A stretch of 38,488 bases of DNA from an uncultured Bacteroidales bacterium (GCA_944321155.1 CALUKG010000010.1:1-38488); one strand, 5' to 3'. Shown: positions 15,508 through 24,949, counted from the first letter of the stretch. A program made the numbers and translations. Notes: a model not told the origin generated them from the sequence alone.

Positions 15508-16584
15508 ATGAAGACAACTCCATTTACGGACATTCACATCGCATTAGGTGCAAAAATGCACGAATTCGCAGGTTACAACATGCCTATCGAATATCCACTT
15601 GGTATCAATAACGAACATATTACTGTTCGTACCGGTGTAGGGGTATTTGATGTTTCCCACATGGGTGAATTTTGGGTAAAAGGTGAGAAAGCATTGGATT
15701 TCTTGCAGAAAATAACAACGAATGACGTATCAAAATTGACTCCGGGCAAAGTTCAATATACATGCATGCCAAATGGAAAGGGTGGTATTGTTGACGACTT
15801 GCTTCTTTATAATTATTCGACGACCAAATATCTCATGGTTGTAAATGCGGCCAATATTGAAAAAGATTGGAATTGGTGTGTTCAACACAATACGGAAGGG
15901 GTTACGCTGGAAAATGCATCTGACCGTATGGCACAATTAGCCGTGCAGGGACCTAAAGCGACAGAGATGTTGCAGAAACTGACAGATATCAACTTGTCTG
16001 AAATTCCTTATTATAGTTTCCGTGAGTGGTCGTTTGCCGGCGTGCGTCCTGTCATTATTAGCAATACAGGTTATACTGGTGCAGGAGGTTTCGAATTGTA
16101 TTTTTATCCGGAACATGGCAAGCAGATTTGGGATGCTTTGTTCGAGGTTGGTAAGGAATATGGTTTGCAACCGATTGGTCTAGGTGCACGCGACAGCCTG
16201 CGTCTGGAAAAGGGCTTCTGTCTTTATGGTAATGATATTGATGACACAACTTCTCCAATTGAAGCAGGTTTAGGTTGGATTACAAAGTTTGTTGACGGAA
16301 AGAACTTTATCGACCGTGAACTTTTGGAAAAACAAAAAACAGAAGGCGTTGCCCGTAAGTTGGTTCGTTTTGACTTGCAGGAAAGAGGCATTCCTCGTCA
16401 TGGATATGATATTGTAAATGCAGCTGGAGAGAAGATAGGAACAGTAACATCAGGTATCATGTTGCCAGGTACGAAGACGGGTATCGGTATGGGTTACGTA
16501 CCGACTGAATTATCGAAGGTTGGTAGTGAATTTTATGTTAAGATTCGCGATAAACAAATTCCAGCAAAGGTAGTAAAACCATAA
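15508..16584 (+). CDS. gcvT: Glycine cleavage system T protein (aminomethyltransferase)
   Basis: GcvT takes the aminomethyl group from lipoylated H protein, releases ammonia and passes methylene to tetrahydrofolate. The 358-aa product shows [15 protein letters not shown], the conserved acid pair in [11 protein letters not shown] (D96/D97), [16 protein letters not shown], and [22 protein letters not shown]. The C-terminal barrel ends GIGMGYVP. Length is normal. No gcvH or gcvP is nearby, so the system is encoded in separate loci. It follows pepT by 33 nt and ends in a strong hairpin. Confidence 0.96.
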   Translation: MKTTPFTDIHIALGAKMHEFAGYNMPIEYPLGINNEHITVRTGVGVFDVSHMGEFWVKGEKALDFLQKITTNDVSKLTPGKVQYTCMPNGKGGIVDDLLLYNYSTTKYLMVVNAANIEKDWNWCVQHNTEGVTLENASDRMAQLAVQGPKATEMLQKLTDINLSEIPYYSFREWSFAGVRPVIISNTGYTGAGGFELYFYPEHGKQIWDALFEVGKEYGLQPIGLGARDSLRLEKGFCLYGNDIDDTTSPIEAGLGWITKFVDGKNFIDRELLEKQKTEGVARKLVRFDLQERGIPRHGYDIVNAAGEKIGTVTSGIMLPGTKTGIGMGYVPTELSKVGSEFYVKIRDKQIPAKVVKP

Positions 16585-16610
16585 TTGACAAGGTGTCATA
16601 AGAAAATACT

Positions 16611-16647
16611 AAATGAGCGTGCTCGGGTAGGGCACGCTCATTTTTAT
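16611..16647. terminator. Terminator between gcvT and the convergent phosphodiesterase gene
   Basis: AAATGAGCGTGC (16611-16622) pairs perfectly with GCACGCTCATTT (16632-16643), followed by TTATTAT. It is the gcvT terminator. The A-rich left flank may let it work for the minus-strand gene as well. Confidence 0.88.
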
Positions 16648-16667
16648 TATATATTGCTGATTGATTG

Positions 16668-17177
16668 TCATGATTTTGTAGGGGGCCAATCTCTCAGCTC
16701 AATGACTTCAAGGTTGTCTATCTTGCTTCCGTCAATTTCAAAGCGCATAATGGTAGAAACGGTCTGAAATCCATATCGGCCAGCCGCGCCAGGGTTCATG
16801 CACAACATTTGCAGACGGGGGTCAAATTTTACCTTTAGAATATGTGAATGACCACAGACAAACAGCTTGGGAGGATGTGTGTAGAGTTCCATGCGGACCT
16901 CTGGTGCATATTTGCCAGGATAACCGCCAATGTGCGTGAGCATGACATCTATATTTTCGCACTCAAAGCGCAATATCTTGCTTGTCCGTAGGCGGATATC
17001 ATATCCGTCGATATTTCCAAAGACAGCTCTTGTGGGCTTGAAGTTTTCCAGTTCATCAAGCAAAACAGGCGACCCAATGTCGCCTGCATGCCATATTTCA
17101 TCACATGTATTGAAATATTCAAAAATACGGGGATGCAACATCCCATGAGTATCTGATAATAACCCTATCCGTTTCAT
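16668..17177 (-). CDS. YfcE/MJ0936-type metallophosphoesterase
   Basis: The 169-aa protein is a compact calcineurin-like phosphodiesterase. Metal-binding motifs are complete: GLLSDTHGM (D9, H11), IWHAGDIGS, VFGNIDGYD, MLTHIGGYPGK and FVCGHSHILK, followed by MNPGAAGRYG. Members of this family hydrolyse simple phosphodiesters in vitro; the natural substrate is not known. It starts 2 nt after the stop of the upstream barrel gene, so the two form an operon. Confidence 0.9.
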   Translation of the reverse strand: MKRIGLLSDTHGMLHPRIFEYFNTCDEIWHAGDIGSPVLLDELENFKPTRAVFGNIDGYDIRLRTSKILRFECENIDVMLTHIGGYPGKYAPEVRMELYTHPPKLFVCGHSHILKVKFDPRLQMLCMNPGAAGRYGFQTVSTIMRFEIDGSKIDNLEVIELRDWPPTKS

Positions 17178-17179
17178 TG

Positions 17180-17818
17180 TTAGAAGCGTATGCCTAAACC
17201 AATGTTGAAGGTGTTAAGCGGACTTTTGTAGTTATTGGTTACATCGTTCAACGATGTTGATTTGGTCAAATTGCCAATCAGGTTGTAACGCATTTCCAAG
17301 TTGATGCAATTGAGGAACTCAAATCCAATACCAGTATCCAGACCAACAGTAGCTACGTTCCATTTATCTTCTGGTTTGTTGGTTTCTTCCCATTTACCAT
17401 CGGCTGTTTCATAGGTAGTCTTACTGCCAGCATTGAAACGCAATTTTGGACCGATAACAAAACGCATATTTACCACTTCACCTAATTTGAAAATTCGCCA
17501 TCCGAACAATAAAGGCACGTCAACTGCACTGTTTACAGAACGTCTGTTAACGTCAGTACCATTAATATCAACTGTTCCTTTTGTTATCTCACGGTTATAC
17601 AACACCTCTGGTTGGAAGTAGATAATATTGCCAAAGCGGGCAAATGCACCAACATGAAAACCTTGTGCATTTCGCGGATCTACATAGGACCATTGTGCGT
17701 CACCCAGATTAGAAAAGCTTAATGTGCTGGTATATCCACCTTTGACACCAAGATTGAATTCTGCGAATAGTGGTAATGAGCAAAATATTGCCATCAAAAC
17801 TAACAAATTCTTTTTCAT
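17180..17818 (-). CDS. Small outer-membrane beta-barrel protein (porin/OmpA-barrel family)
   Basis: This 212-aa protein has a signal peptide (MKKNLLVLMAIFCSLPLFA) and a mature part that reads as an eight-stranded barrel. It begins EFNLGVKGGYTSTLSF and ends FNIGLGIRF with the terminal Phe used for outer-membrane insertion. It belongs to the PorT/outer-membrane beta-barrel group of Bacteroidetes proteins; no function can be assigned. An ATG at 17842 is also in frame, but the signal peptide begins at 17818. It precedes the phosphodiesterase by 2 nt and lies 71 nt after the methionine-synthase gene. Confidence 0.8.
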   Translation of the reverse strand: MKKNLLVLMAIFCSLPLFAEFNLGVKGGYTSTLSFSNLGDAQWSYVDPRNAQGFHVGAFARFGNIIYFQPEVLYNREITKGTVDINGTDVNRRSVNSAVDVPLLFGWRIFKLGEVVNMRFVIGPKLRFNAGSKTTYETADGKWEETNKPEDKWNVATVGLDTGIGFEFLNCINLEMRYNLIGNLTKSTSLNDVTNNYKSPLNTFNIGLGIRF

Positions 17819-17889
17819 ATTCAAGTTAAATTTAGTATTCATCGTATCTATAACAAACTGTTTTGTCTTATTGTTGGAGTAACTTCGTG

Positions 17890-19605
17890 TTAAAAAATGT
17901 TCGGGCGTCTGTTTTGTGCTTCATAAAAGCTTATAAGTTGTTGATTACTAATGTATTGCTCACGTATTTCCTTCTGGTGCTCGTGATTGCTTTTTATAAT
18001 GTTTTCGCGTGTATCCGGATGCAGAAGTTGTCCGGCTATAGCTACATTGACCGCTGCGTCTTTTGTATGGAACACGGGGGCATCATATAATGGAGCAATT
18101 TTCAGTGCCGTATGTTTGTCGGAGGTTGTGGCGCCTCCGATGAACAATGGAATCTTGGCTCCTTTCTCCTGAAGCAGATTGGCCACTTCACACATTTCCT
18201 GCAAGGAAGGTGTAATCAATCCACTCAATCCGATGATGTCAGCTTGTTCTTTTATGGCTGTTTCAACAATCTGCTCGCGTGGTACCATTACGCCTAAATC
18301 GATAATTTCATAATTATTGCACGCCATAATGACACTCACAATATTTTTGCCAATATCATGCACATCACCTTTAACGGTAGCAATGACAATCTTTCCGTTT
18401 TTGCTGTCGGATTCTTGGGCTTTATTCTGTTCAATGTAGGGTTGCAATATGTTGACGGCCTGTTTCATGGTGCGTGCAGTTTTTACTACTTGCGGGAGAA
18501 ACATTTTTCCTTCGCCAAACAGCGTGCCCACCTTGTTCATACCCTCCATGAGAGGGCCTTCAATGATACTCAAAGCATTTGGAAATATGTGTAACGCTTC
18601 CTGCAAATCTTCTTCCAGATGGGAGGGTATTCCTTTCATGAGAGCATATTCCAGACGTTCGTTTAAAGATAGTGAACGCCAGGCATCAGCTTTCGTAGCT
18701 GTAGTGTTCGATTGTTGGTTTTGTATGGTATGCGCCAGCTCCACCAGCTCTTCAGCCGCATGCTCGTGTGTGTTGAGAATAACGGCTTCCACAGCTTTGA
18801 GCAATTGGGGGTCAATCTCTTCATATACAGGAAGTGCACCAGCATTGACAATGGCCATATCCATGCCGGCATTGATAGCATGGTGCAAAAACACAACATG
18901 CATAGCTTCACGTACCGTGTTGTTGCCGCGGAAAGCAAACGACAGGTTGCTGACACCGCCGCTTACTTTGGCATGGGGCAGATTTTCCTTTATCCATTGT
19001 GTGGCTCTGATGAAATCAATGGCATAGCTATTATGCGCCTCGATTCCTGTGGCAACAGCCAGAATATTGGGGTCGAAAATAATGTCCTGTGGAGGAAATT
19101 TCAGCTTTTCTGTCAGAAGTTTATAGGCTCTTTCGCACACTTCAATCTTTCTTTCATAAGTGTCGGCCTGGCCTTGTTCGTCGAATGCCATGACCACGGT
19201 TGCCGCTCCCAGCCTTCGAATGGTTTCCGCATGGTTCAAGAACACTTCTTCGCCTTCTTTCAGGCTGATGGAATTGACAATGGATTTGCCTTGAGTACAT
19301 TTCAGACCTGCTTCAATTACCTGAAAATTTGAAGAGTCGAGCATCAGCGGAACGCGTGCTATTTCCGGTTCGGATGCGAGCAGATTGATGAAATGGCACA
19401 TTTCCTCTTGGGTATTGAGAAGTCCATCATCAAAATTGAGGTCAAGTATATGGGCACCGTCTTCCACTTGCTTACGGGCAATTTCAAGTGCTTCCATATA
19501 GTTCTTTTCATTGATAAGGCGTAAAAATTTGCGTGAACCGGCCACATTGCAGCGTTCGCCCACATTGATAAACAAGCTCCCTTGTGCTTTGTTGTTGTCC
19601 GTCAT
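17890..19605 (-). CDS. metH: Cobalamin-dependent methionine synthase core (folate, cap and B12 modules only)
   Basis: MetH transfers methyl from methyltetrahydrofolate to homocysteine through cobalamin. This 571-aa protein carries the pterin-binding barrel (about 10-270; [30 protein letters not shown]-like [15 protein letters not shown]). It also has the four-helix cap (about 306-395, [17 protein letters not shown]) and the B12 domain (about 405-535). The B12 domain has the cobalt ligand His416 in [10 protein letters not shown] and the LSGLITPS and IGGATTS loops. Compared with full-length MetH (about 1,230 aa) the N-terminal homocysteine barrel and the C-terminal SAM reactivation domain are both absent. 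Both ends fall at domain borders and no remnants lie in the flanks. It follows gldF by 8 nt. The partner domains must be encoded elsewhere if the enzyme is active. Confidence 0.9.
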   Translation of the reverse strand: MTDNNKAQGSLFINVGERCNVAGSRKFLRLINEKNYMEALEIARKQVEDGAHILDLNFDDGLLNTQEEMCHFINLLASEPEIARVPLMLDSSNFQVIEAGLKCTQGKSIVNSISLKEGEEVFLNHAETIRRLGAATVVMAFDEQGQADTYERKIEVCERAYKLLTEKLKFPPQDIIFDPNILAVATGIEAHNSYAIDFIRATQWIKENLPHAKVSGGVSNLSFAFRGNNTVREAMHVVFLHHAINAGMDMAIVNAGALPVYEEIDPQLLKAVEAVILNTHEHAAEELVELAHTIQNQQSNTTATKADAWRSLSLNERLEYALMKGIPSHLEEDLQEALHIFPNALSIIEGPLMEGMNKVGTLFGEGKMFLPQVVKTARTMKQAVNILQPYIEQNKAQESDSKNGKIVIATVKGDVHDIGKNIVSVIMACNNYEIIDLGVMVPREQIVETAIKEQADIIGLSGLITPSLQEMCEVANLLQEKGAKIPLFIGGATTSDKHTALKIAPLYDAPVFHTKDAAVNVAIAGQLLHPDTRENIIKSNHEHQKEIREQYISNQQLISFYEAQNRRPNIF

Positions 19606-19613
19606 ATATAGAA

Positions 19614-20339
19614 TTAGTTTTTGTCAATTTGTTTGGTGGTAAGCAATAGGAAGATAGCGCTTACCGACAGAAAATAAATGATGTCTCTCGAATCAACGAT
19701 GCCCCTGCTGATGGATTTGTAATGGGCATGAAATCCAAAAGCTTGGATGGTTGTAACCGTCTCACCGCTTGTAAAAAAGCTGCTTATCAGGTCAAAACCA
19801 TAAAATAGGATAAAGCAGAGCAATAGTGCTATGATAAATGCCACAATCTGGTTGCGTGTTAGTGAGGAAGCAAAGACTCCGATAGAGGTATTGATGCCAA
19901 TCAGAAAGATAAGACCTATGTATGCTCCCCAGAAAGCGCCCCCGTCAATATTGCCTATGGGTTCAGCAATGCGGCTTACGGAAAAATAATACAGGCTGCA
20001 TGGCAAGAGGGCGATAATTCCCAATAGCCAACTGGAAAAATACTTTCCCAGTACTATCTTGTAACGTGGAATAGGTGCTGTTTGGAGTAAGTCCCAAGTG
20101 CGGTTTTGCTTTTCTTCGGCAAACAGGCGCATGGTGATAGCGGGGCACAGAAACATGAACAACCAAGGGGCCAACATGAACAAGCCATCGACTTGTGCAT
20201 AACCGGAATCAAGAATATTGTAGGAACCAGGTATTACCCATAGGAACAATCCCGTAACGAGCAAGAATAATCCGATTACGATATAGCCCGTTGCATTGCT
20301 GAAAAAGTAGCGGAGTTCTTTCTTGAATATCGTGTACAT
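19614..20339 (-). CDS. gldF: GldF-like ABC transporter permease
   Basis: The 241-aa inner-membrane protein has about six hydrophobic helices. It opens with [20 protein letters not shown] and contains [14 protein letters not shown] [19 protein letters not shown], typical of the GldF/NosY/ABC-2 permease group. GldF was named for gliding motility but is widespread in non-gliding Bacteroidetes. The start at 20339 was chosen over the track-length frame to 20423 because the extra 28 residues are unrelated and would cover the promoter (20393-20424). Unusually, no gldG follows; the next gene is the methionine-synthase core 8 nt downstream. A general ABC-2 permease for another substrate is possible. 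Confidence 0.8.
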   Translation of the reverse strand: MYTIFKKELRYFFSNATGYIVIGLFLLVTGLFLWVIPGSYNILDSGYAQVDGLFMLAPWLFMFLCPAITMRLFAEEKQNRTWDLLQTAPIPRYKIVLGKYFSSWLLGIIALLPCSLYYFSVSRIAEPIGNIDGGAFWGAYIGLIFLIGINTSIGVFASSLTRNQIVAFIIALLLCFILFYGFDLISSFFTSGETVTTIQAFGFHAHYKSISRGIVDSRDIIYFLSVSAIFLLLTTKQIDKN

Positions 20340-20392
20340 CAGCTTGTTGCTTTCTTTTGAAAATATGGTGTAAATAGTTATTTTTGCAGTGC

Positions 20393-20424
20393 CAAAGGTA
20401 CGACTAACTGAGCGAAAAGGCAAA
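20393..20424 (-). promoter_or_regulatory. Promoter of the gldF-metH operon
   Basis: On the minus strand TTTG (20424-20421), 20 nt, TACCTTTG (20400-20393). Both boxes match the Bacteroidetes consensus exactly. No equivalent was found for the divergent gene at 20483. Confidence 0.85.
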
Positions 20425-20482
20425 TTTTAGAATTAAAAAGAAACCCGATGCCTGGCTTCTGTATGCAAATATCAATAGATTT

Positions 20483-21712
20483 ATGAAGATTAAACACTTG
20501 TTCCTCTTGCTCTTCTCCGTGGCTGGTGTCCAGCTGGCACTTGCTGACTGTTTTTATAAAGTGAAGGCTGAATATTTGATGGGGCAGATTATGCGCGGTA
20601 CGCGTATTGACCCATTGATTGAGCGTCCGGTCATGGGAGCTGAGTTGGCGTTGGAATTTCAGCCGGAGGCAAGTCACCAGTGGATGATGGACTATAATCG
20701 GGCTTCATTGGGTGTTGCTGCAGCCTATTTGAATCTTGGCAATAATGAAAAGTTAGGCAATGCTTTTGCTCTCTATCCATATCTGAATATTCCATTGGTG
20801 CGTACTCCCCATTTTATTTTGGGGCTGAAACCGGGTGCAGGCATCAGTCTGGTTGACCGTTATTATGCTAACACATCCGACAATAGAACCTTGGGTATTC
20901 AAAATGCAGCCGAACCGCAAAACATTGCCAATTCCGCATTTGGCTCGGTGCTGAATGTCTATTTTACGGGAGCCGTTACCATGGAGTTCCCCATTTCAAA
21001 AGGTTTCAGCCTGTCGGCTTCCTATGGTTGGAACCATATTTCCAATGGTAGTTTCATTCAGCCCAATAGTGGTATAAACATGTTTAACGCACAGGTGGGG
21101 CTGGTCTATTTTCCACATTATGAACAATACAGCCTGCCGGAGAAGACTCCCTCCGACCGTACCTATAAGCGCTTCAGCTTTGACGTCATAGCTTCCGGGG
21201 GTGCTCGTCAATTATATTATGTTGACAATAAGTTTTTCGGAATAGCATCCCTTTCGGTAGGGGCTTATTACCGTTGTGCCAAGATATTCCAAATTGGTTT
21301 GGGGGCGGATGCGTTCTATGATGGTGTATATGCCAATGTCAATGCTGGTACGGCCGACAGAACATCGGCCTTCAAGTTTACCTATCTCGAAGAGTCGCGT
21401 GTAGAAAACTGTTTCCGTGCAGGATTGTCCGTCCGTCCAGAATTGGTAATTGGTCGTTTGACGGCAGGATTGCATTTTGGGGTATATTTGTACGACCCTA
21501 TAAAGAATCTGGAACCTTATAGCGAAGCTCAGCAAGATCCATTGAATAAAGGTATCTTTTATCGTTATGACATAAACAAATCAGACGGATGGTTATACAC
21601 GCGTGCTTCATTGAAATATGAAGTAACCCCCCATCTGTTGCTCGCCATTGGGCTGAAAACCCATTTGCAACGGGCTGAGTTTATAGAATGGGGGATAGGC
21701 TACCGTTTCTAA
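20483..21712 (+). CDS. Acyloxyacyl hydrolase / PagL-like lipid A deacylase family protein
   Basis: The 409-aa protein has a signal peptide (MKIKHLFLLLFSVAGVQLALA) and ends GIGYRF, as expected for an outer-membrane barrel. The motif YGWNHISNGS (H185, S187) matches the His-x-Ser-Asn active-site motif of PagL, which removes the 3-O acyl chain of lipid A. By eye, the position 14 residues past the His, where PagL has its catalytic Glu, is Asn199 here. The protein is over twice the length of enterobacterial PagL but similar to Bacteroidetes family members; the second half (about 215-409) is another run of barrel-like strands. Activity is therefore plausible but not certain. It converges on the TPR gene with only 19 nt between stops. 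Confidence 0.75.
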   Translation: MKIKHLFLLLFSVAGVQLALADCFYKVKAEYLMGQIMRGTRIDPLIERPVMGAELALEFQPEASHQWMMDYNRASLGVAAAYLNLGNNEKLGNAFALYPYLNIPLVRTPHFILGLKPGAGISLVDRYYANTSDNRTLGIQNAAEPQNIANSAFGSVLNVYFTGAVTMEFPISKGFSLSASYGWNHISNGSFIQPNSGINMFNAQVGLVYFPHYEQYSLPEKTPSDRTYKRFSFDVIASGGARQLYYVDNKFFGIASLSVGAYYRCAKIFQIGLGADAFYDGVYANVNAGTADRTSAFKFTYLEESRVENCFRAGLSVRPELVIGRLTAGLHFGVYLYDPIKNLEPYSEAQQDPLNKGIFYRYDINKSDGWLYTRASLKYEVTPHLLLAIGLKTHLQRAEFIEWGIGYRF

Positions 21713-21731
21713 TCCTGTTTATATGGGTTGT

Positions 21732-23882
21732 TTAGATAATGTCAAAAAGCAGGCGTGCGTCTGTTTCGTTAATGCCGAATTGGCCTAATAATGGAATGTA
21801 GGATTCGAGTTGTGTATAAAAGATATCCCTGTCATTCCCAGCCTTGTTTTCATAGATTGCTTTCGCTTTTTTGAGAATGTCCAAGCCTTTGGCCTGTTCT
21901 CCCATGCACCAGAACTTAATGCCAATGTCCATGATGTTATCATATGTTTTGGCATTTTCCAGAAACATTTCCCAATACTTCAGTGCTTGTTGGAAGTTGC
22001 TGGTTTCAAATGAGATGTCACCGATGGTAAAGATGGCTGGCTGGTATTCCGGATGTTCCCAATATACCTTGAAAGCCATTTGCAGTGCCTCTTCCATACG
22101 GTTGAGTTGAATCAGGCAACGGCATATGCTCAGTTCCGTTTTTTTGTCGTTGGGAGCAATTTCGTTGAGTTGCTGATAGGTGTGCAATGCTTTTTCGTAA
22201 TCGCCCAATTCAATCTGTTTGACGGCCATATGCTTGAGTGTCCACTTGTCGTTAGGTTGAAGCAAATCAGCTTTTTCATAGGCAGCCAACGCTTCCTGGG
22301 CATTGGCGCCCTCCTTTTCAAGTGCATAGCCTATTTTCTGATAGAGAGCGGCAGAAGGAGAGATGTTCTTGAATTTATTGTAAATGTAACTCGCAGCCGT
22401 GTAATGCCGTTGTTCAAAGATAAAATCAGCTATCTCCAATTGCATATTGTCGGTAAGGATATTTTCTTGGAACAGCAGAGAGTCGGGCCACGCAAGAGCA
22501 TATTGCAATGGATTGTCTTTTTTAGGCGCCTTCTTGGGATACAACTGGAAAAAGCGGTATAAGTCCTGAATGTACTGATTGGCAGTTCTGGCCCATTTTT
22601 CTTCGGCAGATATTTTGTCCATACCTTCTGCCAATTGTTGTTCCAATTCCTGTCCGAGGTTTTCTTTCACCATTTGCTGTTGTTGCAAAGACATTTGTTT
22701 TACTGTCAGGCAGAAAGAATATTTATCGGAATTGCAGAGTACACCATTTTTGATGAATGTCTCCAGAATTGTTTTTCCATTGTCCACAAAAAGGTCGGCA
22801 ATATAGGTGTGCCGTTTGTCAAATGGCAGAAACCAGCGGTGGATAGCATGAAAGAACGGATGGTTCTTCAGTTCGGCGAAATTGGCGAAATAAACGTCAG
22901 CTCCGCTCATCTGCAATTCCCCGAATTCACGTATTTTCTTTTCCACATCACTGTCTTCGCCAATCTTGTTCCATGCCGGATTAAAATCATCTTCGTTGTC
23001 CAGTTTGATATCCTTGAATCTATTCTGCATTTTTTGTCCGGCTTTCATCAGTTCCGGCAGGATATCTGTTCTGAGCTTTTCCGTTACTTGTGCTGTGCCC
23101 GTTGAACGGATAATTTGCTTGAGCAATGTTTTCATCTTGTCCTGCATACCAGTTTGTTCTGTAAGCGTATGCAGCTGTTCCATGCAGGAGGCATTGTTGG
23201 CAAGCCTTTCTTTGTGCCGGATAATGGCAAAACAAATAGCCGTTAGAGCACGGATTTGCATGTCATCTTTTTGTTGCATGGCAGTTTGGACAAGCAAAGC
23301 CCATTTGGATTCTTCGAAATATCTCCAAAGGCTCAACCCAATAGCCGTTACAGCCAAGCATTGTTCGTTGGCCGATAAAAGGCTTTGTGTAATCTGTTTA
23401 TATAACGTTATGACGCTTTCATTATAGGGAGCTGTGAGCCACAGCTTATCAAAAAGCCAAACCAATGCATCTTCGTATGTGGGACGCTCACAGAGTCCGT
23501 CAGCATAGTCTTGCAAGCGTTTTACAATGGTTTCATTATCGATAGGATAGGTATATCTGTAATCCCTGATTTGCTGATATGGAAAAGTCTGTGCCTGACT
23601 GATGAATATCTCATCAAACAATTGGTCGGCCAGTTTGTAAGTCTCGTTTTTTACCTTGTCAATGACTTGTGCACGCTGAGGGTCATTGAAACCTTCAATG
23701 AAATATTTTGCTATGAGGGCATATTCGTTTTTAATGTCAAGAATGGTGCTCTTGAAGGCATTAAGTTTGAATTGTTCTGCATATTCATCCAAATAAAGGA
23801 GTGCCAAATTGATGTGTCCTTGTTGGATGAACGAGTTGATTTTTTGTTGGGCTTGAGTGGTCTCTGTGCTATTTTTCAGCAT
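21732..23882 (-). CDS. Large cytoplasmic TPR-repeat protein
   Basis: This 716-aa protein has no signal peptide or membrane helix. The C-terminal third carries clear TPR units (ALEKEGANAQEALAAYEKAD, AVKQIELGDYEKALHTYQQL, CLIQLNRMEEALQMAFKVY, DISFETSNFQQALKYWEMF). The N-terminal part is helical and not assigned. The protein probably scaffolds other proteins. It starts 20 nt after the stop of the Crp/Fnr-type regulator, so the two share a transcript; whether they work together is unknown. Confidence 0.8.
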   Translation of the reverse strand: MLKNSTETTQAQQKINSFIQQGHINLALLYLDEYAEQFKLNAFKSTILDIKNEYALIAKYFIEGFNDPQRAQVIDKVKNETYKLADQLFDEIFISQAQTFPYQQIRDYRYTYPIDNETIVKRLQDYADGLCERPTYEDALVWLFDKLWLTAPYNESVITLYKQITQSLLSANEQCLAVTAIGLSLWRYFEESKWALLVQTAMQQKDDMQIRALTAICFAIIRHKERLANNASCMEQLHTLTEQTGMQDKMKTLLKQIIRSTGTAQVTEKLRTDILPELMKAGQKMQNRFKDIKLDNEDDFNPAWNKIGEDSDVEKKIREFGELQMSGADVYFANFAELKNHPFFHAIHRWFLPFDKRHTYIADLFVDNGKTILETFIKNGVLCNSDKYSFCLTVKQMSLQQQQMVKENLGQELEQQLAEGMDKISAEEKWARTANQYIQDLYRFFQLYPKKAPKKDNPLQYALAWPDSLLFQENILTDNMQLEIADFIFEQRHYTAASYIYNKFKNISPSAALYQKIGYALEKEGANAQEALAAYEKADLLQPNDKWTLKHMAVKQIELGDYEKALHTYQQLNEIAPNDKKTELSICRCLIQLNRMEEALQMAFKVYWEHPEYQPAIFTIGDISFETSNFQQALKYWEMFLENAKTYDNIMDIGIKFWCMGEQAKGLDILKKAKAIYENKAGNDRDIFYTQLESYIPLLGQFGINETDARLLFDII

Positions 23883-23902
23883 GTGTGTATGGCTTTTGGA
23901 AT

Positions 23903-24607
23903 TTATCCCATTCGGCTTATTTTAACCAGTCTGTCGTAGTCGAGAATCTTTATTTTCCTTCCGTCAATGCTGATGATTTCTTCAGAAGCGAAATTGGAAA
24001 GGGTACGTATGGCATTTGATGCCGTCATATTTGACAAATTGGCCAAATCTTCTCTGGACATATACATGCTGATGGTGGCTCCATCGGCTTCGAGTCCGTA
24101 ACTTTTTTTCAATGAGAGCAATGCCTCGGCCAAACGTCCTCTAATATGTTTTTGTGTAAGGTTGACGGAACGTGCATCAGATGCACCCAGGTCGGTGGCC
24201 AGTTCCACCAGAAAGCGATAGCAGAAATCTTTGTTGCTTCTGAGTAATCCCAGAAAAACATCTTTGGGCAACATATAGACAATGGAAGGCTCAAAGGCGC
24301 ATACATTGGTGTTATAGTGCTCGTTGGCAATCATGGCCCTGTATCCGAAGTGTTCATAAGGTTTGAGCATGCGGATAATTTGGTTACGGCTTCCCACTCC
24401 TTCCTTGAAAACTTTCACTTTACCTTTGATGAGTATCATCATGTGTGTAGGGTCGTCTCCTTCACAATGAATAAGTTGGTTCTTCTTGAAACTGTGTACA
24501 GTAAGATTCTGTTCAACCAAGCTGCGTTCTGTGGCTGTGAGTACGCTCCATACGGGTGATACATCCCAAAGTCTTTCGTTTTCTATTGTAAGTTTTCTTG
24601 TTGCCAT
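23903..24607 (-). CDS. Crp/Fnr-family transcriptional regulator
   Basis: The 234-aa protein has an N-terminal cyclic-nucleotide-binding-like beta roll (about 15-130; NQLIHCEGDDPTHMMILIKGKVKVFKEG). A dimerisation helix (about 130-150) and a C-terminal winged helix-turn-helix follow (MSREDLANLSNMTASNAIRTLSNFASEEIISIDGRKIKI). It lacks the FNR iron-sulfur cysteine cluster at the N-terminus, and the roll lacks a clear cAMP phosphate-binding RxS pair, so its ligand is unknown. A perfect TTTG/TACCTTTG promoter lies 100 nt upstream. It leads a two-gene unit with the TPR protein. Confidence 0.9.
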   Translation of the reverse strand: MATRKLTIENERLWDVSPVWSVLTATERSLVEQNLTVHSFKKNQLIHCEGDDPTHMMILIKGKVKVFKEGVGSRNQIIRMLKPYEHFGYRAMIANEHYNTNVCAFEPSIVYMLPKDVFLGLLRSNKDFCYRFLVELATDLGASDARSVNLTQKHIRGRLAEALLSLKKSYGLEADGATISMYMSREDLANLSNMTASNAIRTLSNFASEEIISIDGRKIKILDYDRLVKISRMG

Positions 24608-24706
24608 ACCTTAAAAATAATAATGTCCTTTATTAACCGCTTTGTCTTGTTGGTTGTTCTTCTTTTTTGTAGAAGGATTGGACAGGGCAAAGTTCTTTTG
24701 CTTTCG

Positions 24707-24738
24707 CAAAGGTAACTAAAAATTTGATATGTGCCAAA
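24707..24738 (-). promoter_or_regulatory. Promoter of the Crp/Fnr-TPR unit
   Basis: On the minus strand TTTG (24738-24735), 20 nt, TACCTTTG (24714-24707); exact matches to both boxes. Confidence 0.85.
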
Positions 24739-24876
24739 TCTTTTCATGGTTATGAATAACCTTTGCTGCTAAATGTTTTTTTGTGTTGTACAACATGTTT
24801 TGTTTTTTTTAAGATGGAATATTTGTACTATTAAACTGACTTTTTTAATTTGCAAAAAAATATCAGCTGCTTTTGG

Positions 24877-24885
24877 AAAGGAGGT
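24877..24885 (+). promoter_or_regulatory. Near-perfect Shine-Dalgarno AAAGGAGGT
   Basis: AAAGGAGGT is complementary to the 16S 3' end and sits 4 nt before the ATG at 24890. Strong Shine-Dalgarno sites are rare in Bacteroidetes, where initiation is mostly independent of them, so this site stands out from every other gene in the window. Confidence 0.7.
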
Positions 24886-24889
24886 TAAA

Positions 24890-24949
24890 ATGGACGGCTT
24901 ATTGTGTATCCGACACATTTCGGACTGGATTACAATCACGGCATTATGA
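24890..24949 (+). CDS. 19-aa leader ORF coupled to the TonB-receptor-like gene
   Basis: The frame reads MDGLLCIRHISDWITITAL and stops at TGA (24947-24949), which overlaps the next ATG as ATGA. It is preceded by the strong Shine-Dalgarno at 24877-24885. The layout is that of a translated leader whose termination delivers ribosomes to the downstream outer-membrane protein gene. The peptide shows no signal sequence or repeated codon for attenuation (three Thr/Ile pairs near its end at most). It could instead be a fortuitous short frame. Conservation across relatives would settle this. Confidence 0.5.
   Translation: MDGLLCIRHISDWITITAL

Noticed and set aside
16586..16598. TGACA-AGG-TGTCA inverted repeat after gcvT, similar to the Hsp20 palindromes
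   Set aside because: Half-sites are in the reverse order and it lies between a stop codon and a terminator, so chance is more likely.
17843..17889. Frameshifted remainder of the MetH reactivation domain
   Set aside because: Translation past the stop at 17890 gives no similarity to the activation domain, and the next gene starts 71 nt on.
24904..24945. GTG start for the TonB-receptor-like gene
   Set aside because: No ribosome site, and the residues precede a clean signal peptide starting at 24946.
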